In this document: piece after piece, positions 17,820 to 26,201 of the stretch
Position numbering within the stretch: position 1 is the first letter of the stretch
Layout: every line of letters begins with the position of its first letter
DNA from: Henriciella sp.
Lineage (GTDB): Bacteria; Pseudomonadota; Alphaproteobacteria; Caulobacterales; Hyphomonadaceae
DNA length: 64,000 bases
Assembly (NCBI RefSeq): GCF_029937755.1
Contig: NZ_JAPYPG010000004.1
Coordinates: 62,001-126,000, forward strand
Direction of reading: 5' to 3'
The notes under the pieces: model-generated
What the model was told of the DNA's origin: nothing
The model's database searches: none
The model's input: only the letters and a program-made list of their open reading frames with translations
Position numbers and translations under genes: made by a program

Positions 17820-17984
17820 AGGATTTCAGTCCTGATATCGAGAGCTTTTCGTGCCACTATCGCCAAACCAAGTGGCCGTGCCCAAATTCTATGGCGAGAT
17901 CAATGCGCACCCCTTCATAAACTTGGCACGGCATACTGATCGGCAACATGTTAGACCTGTTGCGGAATTGCGGCTCGGCAGGGT

Positions 17985-19121
17985 TCAGCATAGTTCCGCT
18001 TTCACAATACCGACGACCCGGTCCTGCTGTTGTTCTGTTAGTCCGAACCAAAGGGGTAAACGAAGAAGCCGGTCTGCGGCGCTTTCGGTAATTTCCAGGG
18101 GTCCACTGGTTCGGCCAAAACGCTGGCCAGCCGGCGACGAATGCAGGGGAACATAGTGAAACACCGACGCCACGTCTGCCTGGCGGAACTTGGCCAACAG
18201 GGCGTCACGCGCTTCTTTTGTGTCAAGCAAGATGTAATACATGTGAGCATTGTGATCGCAGTCTTCAGGCACGCACGGGCGCCGCAGCACCCCCTTCGCT
18301 TCCAGGTCGGCGAGTAGGTCGTGATAGCGTGACCAGCATCTCAGCCTTGCATCGGTGATTTCGCGCGCCTTTTCCAGTTGCGCCCAAAGAAACGCCGCGA
18401 TGATCTCTCCCGGAAGGAACGATGATCCGACATCCTGCCAGGAATATTTGTCCACTTCGCCGCGAAAGAAGCGACTCCGGTCTGTTCCTTTTTCACGGAT
18501 GATTTCAGACCTGCCTTCGAGTGCAGGCGAGTTGACAATCAGGGCGCCCCCCTCCCCTGAAATCACATTCTTTGTTTCGTGGAAGCTGAACGCGCCAAGG
18601 TCGCCCAGACTGCCTAATGGGCGCCCTTTATAGGTTGCCATGATGCCCTGGGCAGCGTCTTCCACCACCGCCAATCCGTTCTGAGATGCAATGCTCAGAA
18701 TGGTGTCCATTTCGCATGCCACACCAGCATAGTGGACCGGAACAATAGCGCGCGTTCGCGACGTCATGGCGGATTCGAGGAGCGTTTCGTTCAGGTTCAA
18801 TGTGTCTTCACGAACATCTACGAAGACTGGAACACCGCCACGCAAGACAAATGCATTGGCTGTCGAGACAAACGTATAGGACGGCATGATGATCTCGTCG
18901 CCCGGCTCAATGTCGAGAAGAAGCGCAGCCATTTCCAAAGCTGCAGTGCAAGAGTGCGTCAGCAGCGTCTTGCTTCCAGTCTGTTCCGAAAGCCAAGCGT
19001 GGCACTTTTTCGTGAAAGGCCCATCGCCTGCAAGCTGACCTTTGGACTGAGACTCCGCGATGTACTCCAGTTCCTTGCCTGTCAGGTGGGGCCAGTTGAA
19101 TGGGATGTGCCTGTCGTCCAA
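17985..19121 (-). CDS. wecE: DegT/DnrJ/EryC1-family sugar aminotransferase, WecE/RffA-like
   Basis: A 378-residue PLP enzyme colinear with enterobacterial WecE. Shared stretches include DEIIMPSYTFVSTANAFVLR, AIVPVHYAGVACEMDT and VFHYVPLHSSPAGQRFGR. The PLP-binding lysine is K184 in FSFHETKN. WecE aminates dTDP-4-keto-6-deoxyglucose to dTDP-4-amino-4,6-dideoxygalactose. The start is a TTG at 19121 preceded by AGGGAC. Its neighbours (acyltransferase, GtrA, methyltransferase) point to an O-antigen or capsule sugar. No dTDP-glucose synthesis genes (rml) are in the window. Confidence 0.9.
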   Translation of the reverse strand: MDDRHIPFNWPHLTGKELEYIAESQSKGQLAGDGPFTKKCHAWLSEQTGSKTLLTHSCTAALEMAALLLDIEPGDEIIMPSYTFVSTANAFVLRGGVPVFVDVREDTLNLNETLLESAMTSRTRAIVPVHYAGVACEMDTILSIASQNGLAVVEDAAQGIMATYKGRPLGSLGDLGAFSFHETKNVISGEGGALIVNSPALEGRSEIIREKGTDRSRFFRGEVDKYSWQDVGSSFLPGEIIAAFLWAQLEKAREITDARLRCWSRYHDLLADLEAKGVLRRPCVPEDCDHNAHMYYILLDTKEARDALLAKFRQADVASVFHYVPLHSSPAGQRFGRTSGPLEITESAADRLLRLPLWFGLTEQQQDRVVGIVKAELC

Positions 19122-19131
19122 AACTTAGTCC

Positions 19132-20004
19132 CTATGGCTTCCGAGCGACCAGCATTCGCGTCCCACCGACTGGGAGTCCGATGCCCAAGCGGATGAGAGC
19201 AAGCTCAAATCGAAGCATGGCGTAAAAAACGGCGTTCATCCACGACGGTAATTCAAGTTCCTTCGTTTCATCGAAATCCTCGGCGGACGACTTTTTTCCC
19301 ATCAATCGCGAGACGACCATGGCTGGCAGCAACGTGGTTACGAATGAGGTGGTTCTTTCGATCTCGAAACCCGCAGCCCGAACTTTGTGGTGCAGTTCTT
19401 TGGCGGAGTAACGTCTCTTGTGGCACGCATACACATCCGCCTGACTCCACAACAGTTTGTGCTGCGGCACGGTCAGAAGCAGCTTTCCGCCTTTTCGAAG
19501 CGCTTGATGAAGTTGAGCCAATACGATTTCGTCTTCTTCGATGTGCTCGATAACATCGAATGCACCGACAACATCGAACTCAGCGACATAGGGAATTTCA
19601 CGCGCATCCATCTGTATGAAGGATGCGGAAGGAACGCGTTCAGCCGCAATCTTCAGTCCGTCGACAAAGAGCTCACTCCCCATCGCATCCGTTTCCGGGT
19701 TTTGCTCAACCACAGCAGATAAGACAAAACCCGTGCCGCACCCAACTTCCAGGAAGGATTGCTGTCGGTGGCAGAATGTCCTCATTGCCCAGAGAATGAG
19801 ACGATTTCTGCCTTTGAACCAGAAATTTCCGGCTTCCAGCCGGGCCAGCTGCTCAAAATACTCTGGTTTGAACCCGTCAGCATCCAAGGCAAGGTCGGGG
19901 GCGTACGCGGCAATTCCATTGATGCGGCGCGGCTGATACCCACACACCGGACATGTCTCTTCGACAGAGGCATAGGTGCCTTCACAGGACGGGCAACGCT
20001 TCAT
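19132..20004 (-). CDS. Zinc-ribbon SAM-dependent methyltransferase
   Basis: A 290-residue protein. The N-terminus holds a zinc ribbon (CPSC at 4-7, CPVC about 18-21). A class I methyltransferase core follows, with SFLEVGCGTGFVL as motif I and VVGAFDVIEHIEED as motif IV. After about residue 215 there are hydrophobic stretches that may associate with the membrane. It overlaps the GtrA gene by four bases. Such proteins are common in surface-polysaccharide loci, where they may modify a sugar or a lipid; the acceptor is unknown. Confidence 0.82.
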   Translation of the reverse strand: MKRCPSCEGTYASVEETCPVCGYQPRRINGIAAYAPDLALDADGFKPEYFEQLARLEAGNFWFKGRNRLILWAMRTFCHRQQSFLEVGCGTGFVLSAVVEQNPETDAMGSELFVDGLKIAAERVPSASFIQMDAREIPYVAEFDVVGAFDVIEHIEEDEIVLAQLHQALRKGGKLLLTVPQHKLLWSQADVYACHKRRYSAKELHHKVRAAGFEIERTTSFVTTLLPAMVVSRLMGKKSSAEDFDETKELELPSWMNAVFYAMLRFELALIRLGIGLPVGGTRMLVARKP

Positions 20005-20402
20005 GGTGAATCTTCGCCTTGAGAAGGGCTGCTCGAAAAAACGTAGTACTTTGACAACAGGAACATTACGCCAGCGACAATGAAGATCGCCACAGCCTGG
20101 ACCGCCTGGTGCGGCAGACCAAAGTGGTCAACGAAGACAAACAAGATCGATAGATTGAGAAGGTACCCCAAAAAATAGGTGACCGCGTAACGCAACCCAG
20201 CTTGTCTGTTGTTGCCAGATCCGCGGAATGTGAACCTTCGATTTCCAACGAAGCTGATCACAGTCCCCAAACCGAAGAGTATCGTAACCGCGAATGCAGG
20301 CGCTACACCCACAAACGTAATCATCAGGTACACGGCGTATCCGACAAGGTTCGTCACCAGCCCCACGGCCGCGAAGCGAAAGAACTGAGCCGATGTCATC
20401 AT
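20001..20402 (-). CDS. GtrA-family membrane protein
   Basis: A 133-residue protein with four hydrophobic helices. FFRFAAVGLVTNLVGYAVY and NRRFTFRGSG are typical of the GtrA family, which is thought to help move lipid-linked sugars across the inner membrane. The ATG at 20402 is preferred; a start at 20429 would overlap the upstream gene by 16 bases. A GT2 enzyme of the matching type (two C-terminal helices, 22931) is encoded in the divergent half of the locus, so the two may work as a glucosylation pair. Confidence 0.85.
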   Translation of the reverse strand: MMTSAQFFRFAAVGLVTNLVGYAVYLMITFVGVAPAFAVTILFGLGTVISFVGNRRFTFRGSGNNRQAGLRYAVTYFLGYLLNLSILFVFVDHFGLPHQAVQAVAIFIVAGVMFLLSKYYVFSSSPSQGEDSP

Positions 20403-20413
20403 GCCAAGCCAGT

Positions 20414-21337
20414 TCAATTCTGTTCCCACACAGCAAGCCCGAAACCTGACCGTCCGAACGCGTTGCCATTGTAAAGCATCCAGCGCTTGCCCTGATGATC
20501 AAAAACGAAGGGGTACTCGATCATCTCTGAATCCCACCCTGTTTCAGAAACCGATATGCCCGCTTCATGCGGCTGCCAATTCCACACCTCGCCATCCTCA
20601 CTGCTGGCATAACCAATCTTGTAGGTGTCTGCGGGATCACCGCGATAAGAAACCCACATCTCCAAGGATCCACTTTCGTTACGAACAATGCTGGGGCGGG
20701 AGAAAGCCTGCGCCGTGCCGATCTCGTGCCCCAGCACCTGGCCGTGCCGAGTCCATCTCTTCCCGTCCGATGAAGTACTCGAGTGGATGACATGGAGCAT
20801 CTCCCCGTTGCCCGCATTCCAGCTGTGAGTTGCGCCATACCACATTTGAACGCCACCTCGTGGCTGCTCCAGCGCCCATGGATACGATAAGCTTATTGGG
20901 TCGACATCCTGAGCAGTCAGCAAAGGGCAGGGATGATTTAGCTGCAAATTCAAATCCGGACTAACAGCCAACCGACCGATATTGCCCTTCCAACGCCCGT
21001 CGTCGGTAGCCTCCCATCCCATGAACAGCAAAACATGCTCTCCATTTATACGGCAGATATTTCCCAGACTTATTCCGTTCGAATAGAAGCTGCCTTCCGG
21101 TCCATGCTCAAAGAATGGAGCGTCAAACTCCTGAACCACCTGTCCAGACTGCAAATCGATGTCGACAGCACCAATTGACGAGCGCTGTTTAGGATCGCGC
21201 CCATTGAAAAATACCCGAAAGACATCCCCTTCCAGATGGTGCGCGACCGGATTGGCGGCGTGCGTGACCAATTTCGGATGGGTCGGCTCCATGGGCGGAC
21301 AATAGAGTTGCCCAAGTTTACGCCAGGATCCTGTCAT
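20414..21337 (-). CDS. Five-bladed beta-propeller, glycosidase-like protein
   Basis: A 307-residue protein built from repeated beta-blade motifs (FRVFFNGRD, LLFMGWEATDDG, VQMWYGATHSW, LEMWVSYRGDP, WMLYNGNAFG). These resemble the GH43/GH32/GH130-type propeller and the related propeller fused to formyl- or sugar-transferases in polysaccharide loci. There is no signal peptide. It overlaps the acyltransferase gene by four bases (ATGA), so their functions are probably linked. It may bind or process a sugar intermediate; catalytic residues cannot be assigned with confidence. Confidence 0.7.
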   Translation of the reverse strand: MTGSWRKLGQLYCPPMEPTHPKLVTHAANPVAHHLEGDVFRVFFNGRDPKQRSSIGAVDIDLQSGQVVQEFDAPFFEHGPEGSFYSNGISLGNICRINGEHVLLFMGWEATDDGRWKGNIGRLAVSPDLNLQLNHPCPLLTAQDVDPISLSYPWALEQPRGGVQMWYGATHSWNAGNGEMLHVIHSSTSSDGKRWTRHGQVLGHEIGTAQAFSRPSIVRNESGSLEMWVSYRGDPADTYKIGYASSEDGEVWNWQPHEAGISVSETGWDSEMIEYPFVFDHQGKRWMLYNGNAFGRSGFGLAVWEQN

Positions 21338-21999
21338 ATTTTCCGGAGCCTGGAGCTCGGCACGCGAGAGCGTTCCGTCCCTTTTGCAACGTAAACACCT
21401 TCCGGTTCAGCATCACTCAGCATGAGGGCGCCAGCACCAATCACGCAACGCTCGCCGATCACTATGTGATCTCGCAATGTCGAATTTACGCCAATGAAGC
21501 ACTGAGACCCAATCATCACGCCTCCCGAGATGACGACGTGTGAGGCAATGAAACAGTGATCGCCAATCGTGGAGTGGTGACCGACATGATTGCCACTCCA
21601 CAACGTTACGTTGTCGCCAATGCAAACAAAAGGCTGGATGGTGTTGTCTTCGAGAATGAAGCAGTTTTCGCCAATCTGGCCCTCGTTCAGAATGCTGGCT
21701 CTTGAGCTGACATAGGACGCAAACTGGTAGCCCATTGCGCGGCCTGCTTCGAATTTCGATTTTCGAAGCGCGTTCACGTTTGCATAGCTAAGCGCGATGA
21801 AAAGGCGGTGGTTTTCAGGCGGAAAACGCTCGGCAACGCTTTCGAAGTCCACAACGGGCCGGCCACAAAATTCCGATGACTCGAGATACTCCGAATCGAC
21901 GGTAAATGCGACCACATCATAGTCGCTATCTGCCTCGAAATAGGTGAACGCCAGTTGCGCAATGTCACCCGTCCCGAAGATTACCAATGGTTTTGTCAT
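21334..21999 (-). CDS. PglD/NeuD-type sugar acyltransferase
   Basis: A 221-residue protein. The N-terminal Rossmann part starts VIFGTGDIAQLAF, and the C-terminal left-handed beta-helix consists of hexapeptide repeats (IGENCF, IGDNVT, IGDHCF, IGSQCF, IGERCV). The probable catalytic His is in GNHVGHHSTIGD. The family N-acetylates amino sugars on nucleotide carriers or O-acetylates sialic acid. Next to a WecE-type aminotransferase, acylation of a dTDP-4-amino-4,6-dideoxyhexose is the best guess. It is the first gene of the minus-strand operon. Confidence 0.85.
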   Translation of the reverse strand: MTKPLVIFGTGDIAQLAFTYFEADSDYDVVAFTVDSEYLESSEFCGRPVVDFESVAERFPPENHRLFIALSYANVNALRKSKFEAGRAMGYQFASYVSSRASILNEGQIGENCFILEDNTIQPFVCIGDNVTLWSGNHVGHHSTIGDHCFIASHVVISGGVMIGSQCFIGVNSTLRDHIVIGERCVIGAGALMLSDAEPEGVYVAKGTERSRVPSSRLRKI

Positions 22000-22250
22000 G
22001 TCGAATTGCCTAACCGGTCTGGCTCCACCTTTGAAGTCATGAATCGATCAGGCAGACCCAGTCTAGTTTCTTCCAATATCTGAACACCTCCAGCTTGCGC
22101 GTCTTTCTCGCCCCGGCAGCTTGACGATCTTCCTGTAGAGACAGGCGCATGAGCTGTTGCTGAACCTGAGTTGCCATGATCTCTATTGGCATTCGATCAA
22201 GGCTGATAAACCGACCACGAATATTGCACGCGCATCGGGACAAGCAAAAT

Positions 22251-22946
22251 TTGAAGAGAGTTGCCATCGTCCAGTCAAACTACCTGCCGTGGAAGGGGTA
22301 TTTTGACATGATCGCTGCGGTGGACGAGTTCATTCTGTTCGATGATGTCCAGTACACACGGCGAGACTGGCGAAACCGAAACCTCATCAAGACGCCTCAC
22401 GGCACCAAATGGCTCACAGTGCCGGTGCAGGTTAAGGGGAAATACAAACAGACGATCAGGCAGACGAAAGTCGACGGAACGGATTGGCGCGCGGCACACT
22501 GGACTGCGCTTCAACTTAATTACGGGCGAGCGCCGTTTTTCGATGAAGTGTTCGAAATGCTTGCGCCGTTTTATACCGGTCCGGCCGTTACACATCTCTC
22601 TGAAATCAACAGGCAATTGATCAGTATGGTGTGTAAATATCTGGGCATCGAGACCAAGATCAGCTCAACGGGCGACTACACCATGGTTGAAGGCAAGTCG
22701 CTCCGACTTGCGGATCTGTGCGTTCAGGCTGACGCCAAAGAGTACGTTTCCGGACCTTCTGCCAAGGGCTATATTGACGCTGACATGTTCAAGGCTCGCG
22801 ATATAGCGCTCAGCTGGTTCGACTATTCCGGCTACCCCACCTATCCTCAGCTTTGGGGTGATTTTACGCACCAGGTGTCCATAGTGGACCTTCTCTTCAA
22901 CTGCGGCCGGGACTCAGGCACGTACATGAAATGTGTAAGCCATTGA
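22251..22946 (+). CDS. WbqC-family protein
   Basis: A 231-residue protein. VAIVQSNYLPWKGYFDMI at the N-terminus is diagnostic of WbqC, followed by EFILFDDVQYTRRDWRNRN. The TTG at 22251 (reading LKRVAIVQSN) gives the normal family start; an ATG at 22176 would add 25 unlike residues. Family members occur in O-antigen loci, but their reaction is not established. It opens the plus-strand half of the locus, divergent from the acyltransferase, with about 250 bp of shared promoter. Confidence 0.83.
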   Translation: MKRVAIVQSNYLPWKGYFDMIAAVDEFILFDDVQYTRRDWRNRNLIKTPHGTKWLTVPVQVKGKYKQTIRQTKVDGTDWRAAHWTALQLNYGRAPFFDEVFEMLAPFYTGPAVTHLSEINRQLISMVCKYLGIETKISSTGDYTMVEGKSLRLADLCVQADAKEYVSGPSAKGYIDADMFKARDIALSWFDYSGYPTYPQLWGDFTHQVSIVDLLFNCGRDSGTYMKCVSH

Positions 22947-23875
22947 AACTCTCTGTGGTAACAACGTTATATCGGTCGGTCGCGGAACTGGCTGAATTTC
23001 ACCGCCGGGCCAGCGAGGCGGCACGCGAGTTCGCTGGCGACGACTATGAGATAGTGCTCGTCAACGATGGGTCGCCTGATGACAGTCTGAGCCTTGCTGT
23101 CGACATGGTTCAGAACGATCCGCACCTCACAGTTATCGACCTGTCGCGCAATTTTGGCCACCACCAAGCGATGATGACCGGTCTGGCCCACGCCTCAGGA
23201 GACTACATTTTTCTGATCGACAGTGACCTGGAAGAAGATCCGGCCTGGCTGTCTCCTTTCGCCGACGAACTGAAAAGTACCGGCAGTGATGTGGTTTTTG
23301 GCGTCCAGAGGCGGCGAAAAGGAAACCTGTTTGAGCGATTTACCGGCTCTGTGTTCTATCGGGCTTTTGATTTGATGTCTGGCGTCAAGCAGCCGCATAA
23401 CATAGTCACCGCCCGACTAATGACACGTCGCTATGTAGATGGGTTGCTGTCTCATTCCGAGCGTGAACTGAACATCGGCGGCCTCTGGTTGATCACGGGA
23501 TTCAAACAAACCCACCATGTGGTCGACAAATTGGCGCTTAGTCCCACCAGTTATTCGCTATCGCGAAAATTCGACCATTTCGTCAATGCGATCACGTCGT
23601 TCAGCAATCGCCCGCTATTTATTGTATTCTATTCGGGGTTAGCAATCTTCGGCACTTCGGTCGCGTTTATCGTATATCTGTTGTTTCAGTACTTCTTCCT
23701 ATCACAACCGCCTGCTGGATATGTGTCAGTCGTTGCTTCGATTTGGTTGTTTTCCGGTTTGATTATCCTGTTCAACGGTATTTTGGGCGTATACATCGCG
23801 AAGGTGTTTTCCGAGGTGAAGCAACGACCATTGACCGTGGTCCGTCAGATATATCGATCGCCGGAATCTTCATGA
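22931..23875 (+). CDS. GT2-family glycosyltransferase, polyprenyl-phosphate type
   Basis: A 314-residue enzyme. The GT-A domain shows LSVVTTLYRS, IVLVNDGSPDDSL, DLSRNFGHHQAMMTGL and the metal-binding IDSDLEEDP. Two transmembrane helices follow at about residues 228-295. This is the architecture of dolichyl/undecaprenyl-phosphate sugar transferases such as GtrB and ArnC, which work with GtrA-like flippases. It overlaps wbqC-like by 16 bases and overlaps the next gene by four. Confidence 0.9.
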   Translation: MCKPLKLSVVTTLYRSVAELAEFHRRASEAAREFAGDDYEIVLVNDGSPDDSLSLAVDMVQNDPHLTVIDLSRNFGHHQAMMTGLAHASGDYIFLIDSDLEEDPAWLSPFADELKSTGSDVVFGVQRRRKGNLFERFTGSVFYRAFDLMSGVKQPHNIVTARLMTRRYVDGLLSHSERELNIGGLWLITGFKQTHHVVDKLALSPTSYSLSRKFDHFVNAITSFSNRPLFIVFYSGLAIFGTSVAFIVYLLFQYFFLSQPPAGYVSVVASIWLFSGLIILFNGILGVYIAKVFSEVKQRPLTVVRQIYRSPESS

Positions 23876-24693
23876 CCCGACAATCTGGAATACCAACTTC
23901 GTCCTATGGCATATTGAAGAGAAATGGGCGTGGTGGCGAGCTGGACTCCATTGTCGAGCAAATACGATTGCTCGGATATGCTGTGCTGGATTCTGGTCTC
24001 TCAGACGGTGAGTTGGCAAAAATCAGCGACGATTTCGATGCAGCACACACCACCTACGTCAAAGCGCAAGGCGAATCCCGGCTCAGGGAACTCAATGAGC
24101 TCAACACGATACGGTGCCCTATGGCACTCGGATTTGGTAGTTTTCTGAACTTGGCTTTCGATGCTCGCTTACTGGCGGTGATCGATGAATTGATCCTCGG
24201 AACCTTCATCCTCAATCAACAGAACGGCATCATCAATCCGCCAAGGCAAGACTACAATCAGGGTGCCTGGCACCGTGACCTTGCCTACCAGCATTTTGTG
24301 ACCTCTCGCCCAATCGCGATTAACGCTCTTTTTTGCATCGATCCGTTTCTTCCAGAGAACGGAGCTACATTTGTCTTGCCGGCTTCACACAAATCCGAGG
24401 AGTTTCCGTCTTCAGATTTCGTCAAAGCCAATGCTGTGCAGATAAGTGCTCCGGCGGGCAGCTTTATTCTGCTCGATTGCATGACTTATCATGCAGGAGG
24501 CAAAAATCTGACAGACCGGCCGAGGCGAGCAGTCAATCACATCTACAACATCCCTCATTTCCGCCAGCAGATTCGTATCCCCAGACAGCTGGATCCCGGC
24601 ACACTCAGCGGCAAGCAGCGTCAGATCCTCGGCTTCGGGTATGATGAGGCTGATTCAGCGACCGCCTATCTCGACGCCAAACGATCGCGATAA
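23872..24693 (+). CDS. Phytanoyl-CoA-dioxygenase (PhyH) family protein
   Basis: A 273-residue Fe(II)/2-oxoglutarate oxygenase candidate. The metal triad is visible as H-x-D in AWHRDLAYQ and a distal His in CMTYHAGGKN, followed by the Arg of RPRRAVNH. The ATG at 23872 overlaps the GT2 stop as ATGA, which selects it over an upstream in-frame start. Family members hydroxylate very diverse small molecules. Here, inside a polysaccharide locus, a sugar or lipid-linked sugar is a possible substrate. Confidence 0.82.
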   Translation: MTRQSGIPTSSYGILKRNGRGGELDSIVEQIRLLGYAVLDSGLSDGELAKISDDFDAAHTTYVKAQGESRLRELNELNTIRCPMALGFGSFLNLAFDARLLAVIDELILGTFILNQQNGIINPPRQDYNQGAWHRDLAYQHFVTSRPIAINALFCIDPFLPENGATFVLPASHKSEEFPSSDFVKANAVQISAPAGSFILLDCMTYHAGGKNLTDRPRRAVNHIYNIPHFRQQIRIPRQLDPGTLSGKQRQILGFGYDEADSATAYLDAKRSR

Positions 24694-24726
24694 TATCTTC
24701 AAATTCGACCGTAGAAAGAGCGTAAA

Positions 24727-25362
24727 GTGACACTCAAACGTACGGATTTGATAGCGGATGTCGCATCTTATTACGCTGCTAAGCTGGCCGAGCACGGAGA
24801 TACCCCTCGCGGTGTCGACTGGAACGGGCTCGCTAGCCAGCAGCTAAGGTTCGAGCAGTTGTGCCGCCTCATCACATCTCGCGAATCCTACTCAATCGCT
24901 GATTTTGGGTGTGGCTACGGCGCCCTCTACGAGTATCTGGAAAATCGCGCAGACGCATTTGACTATGTAGGAATTGATGCATCCGAGAAGATGGTCGACA
25001 GTGCCCGCCAGCGTCTCAAAGAAAAGTCGAATGCAACCTTCGTGGCCGGTAGCGAGCTCGATCAGGTTTTTGACTATGTCGTTGCGAGTGGCATTTTTAA
25101 TGTGCCGGTCGGGCACGGAGATGAAGCGTGGCTCGATTATATTAAAGACACGCTTGATATGCTGGTCTCCAAGTCGAAACGCGGTGTGGCATTCAACTGC
25201 CTTACGTCATACTCAGATGCAGATAAGATGAGGTCGGATCTGTTTTATGCTGACCCGTTGCATTTGTTCGATTTTTGCAAGCGCAGATACTCTCCGAACG
25301 TAGCTCTGCTGCACGACTACGACTTGTACGAGTTCACAATTCTTGTGCGAAAGAGCATATGA
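24727..25362 (+). CDS. Class I SAM-dependent methyltransferase
   Basis: A 211-residue protein with motif I in IADFGCGYGALYEYL, an acidic cofactor contact in YVGIDASEKMVD and a motif IV region FDYVVASGIFN. The start is GTG at 24727. It is the last gene of the plus-strand polysaccharide run, 33 bp after the PhyH gene. The acceptor cannot be predicted. About 70 bp downstream comes the second IS6 relic. Confidence 0.82.
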   Translation: MTLKRTDLIADVASYYAAKLAEHGDTPRGVDWNGLASQQLRFEQLCRLITSRESYSIADFGCGYGALYEYLENRADAFDYVGIDASEKMVDSARQRLKEKSNATFVAGSELDQVFDYVVASGIFNVPVGHGDEAWLDYIKDTLDMLVSKSKRGVAFNCLTSYSDADKMRSDLFYADPLHLFDFCKRRYSPNVALLHDYDLYEFTILVRKSI

Positions 25363-25418
25363 TTGAGCATTGTCAGGAGAATCGGCTGATTGGGTGAGGG
25401 CGACTGAAAACCCCGCAT

Positions 25419-25545
25419 AGCAGGACATCGCCTCCCCTCAAATCGAACCGAACAAATATCCCTCTCCTCGAATGGCTCAGCTATTGGCTGGCTCAGCATG
25501 TCTACTTGCGCTCATCAGAGACAAGTTCGCATTTGTCTCATGACT
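25419..25545 (+). mobile_element. Strongly decayed IS6-family 3' end
   Basis: From 25419 one frame reads SRTSPPLKSNRTNIPLLEW, recognisable as the C-terminal segment SR-x-FKxNR-xALLxWR of IS6 transposases (compare SRSRFKHNRDVALLKW in the intact copy). It is followed at 25518-25545 by the IS tail: 23 of 28 bases match 1984-2011, including the hairpin, and the mismatches are transitions except one. Orientation is the same as the other two copies. The protein-level part alone would be weak; the tail makes it convincing. Confidence 0.65.
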
Positions 25546-25589
25546 TCCGGTCAATCGACTTTGCATGGCTGGCCGGGTATCTCTTTGCC

Positions 25590-26201
25590 ATGAAATTACC
25601 GCTAAATCCTACCGACATAAAAGGCTTCCTTGATCATGAGGAAGGCCTTGCGCTTCAAGCCGCTGCTTTGGAGCGAGCGCCTCACGGGCCGTGTCTGGAA
25701 GTCGGCGGATATTGCGGCAAGTCCGCAATCTATATGGGCCCTGCTTGTGCGCACGCCGGCGAGTTGCTGTTCTCTGTCGATCACCATCGCGGCTCTGAAG
25801 AGAATCAGCCTGGCTGGGAGTACTTCGATCCCGACGTTTGGAACGCAGAGGCAGATGCTGTTGATACGCTCCCGTTTTTCCGGAAAACCGTACGCAAAGC
25901 TGGCCTGGAAGGGACCGTGGTCGCGATTGTGGGTCAATCGAGGGATGTCGCCTCGCGGTGGAGCACGCCTCTGAGCCTGCTCTTCATTGATGGCGGCCAC
26001 ACAATGGAGCATGCCCTTAATGATTATAATGGATGGGTGCCCCACATCATGGCTGGCGGACTCCTCGCGATCCATGATGTATTTCCCGATCCGGAAGATG
26101 GCGGGCGCCCACCGTTCGAAATCTACCAGAAAGCGCTGGCGTCCAGCGTATTCGTCGAAGAGCGCGCTGTGAAAAGCCTGAGGTTGCTGCGGCGGCTATA
26201 G
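25590..26201 (+). CDS. Class I methyltransferase-like protein (Methyltransf_24 type)
   Basis: A 203-residue protein. CLEVGGYCGKSAIYMG is the glycine-rich motif I, FSVDHHRGSEEN carries the acidic ligand, LLFIDGGHTMEHALND is the typical DGxH motif of this family, and GGLLAIHDVFPD follows. The ATG at 25590 gives a natural start (MKLPLNPTDIKGFL). The upstream in-frame extension from 25506 runs into the IS relic tail and is rejected. Its 3' end overlaps the convergent toroid gene by six bases. Confidence 0.82.
   Translation: MKLPLNPTDIKGFLDHEEGLALQAAALERAPHGPCLEVGGYCGKSAIYMGPACAHAGELLFSVDHHRGSEENQPGWEYFDPDVWNAEADAVDTLPFFRKTVRKAGLEGTVVAIVGQSRDVASRWSTPLSLLFIDGGHTMEHALNDYNGWVPHIMAGGLLAIHDVFPDPEDGGRPPFEIYQKALASSVFVEERAVKSLRLLRRL

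Noticed and set aside
22037-22267. 76-codon minus-strand frame in the polysaccharide divergent promoter
   Set aside because: No motif and overlaps the probable start of the WbqC gene.
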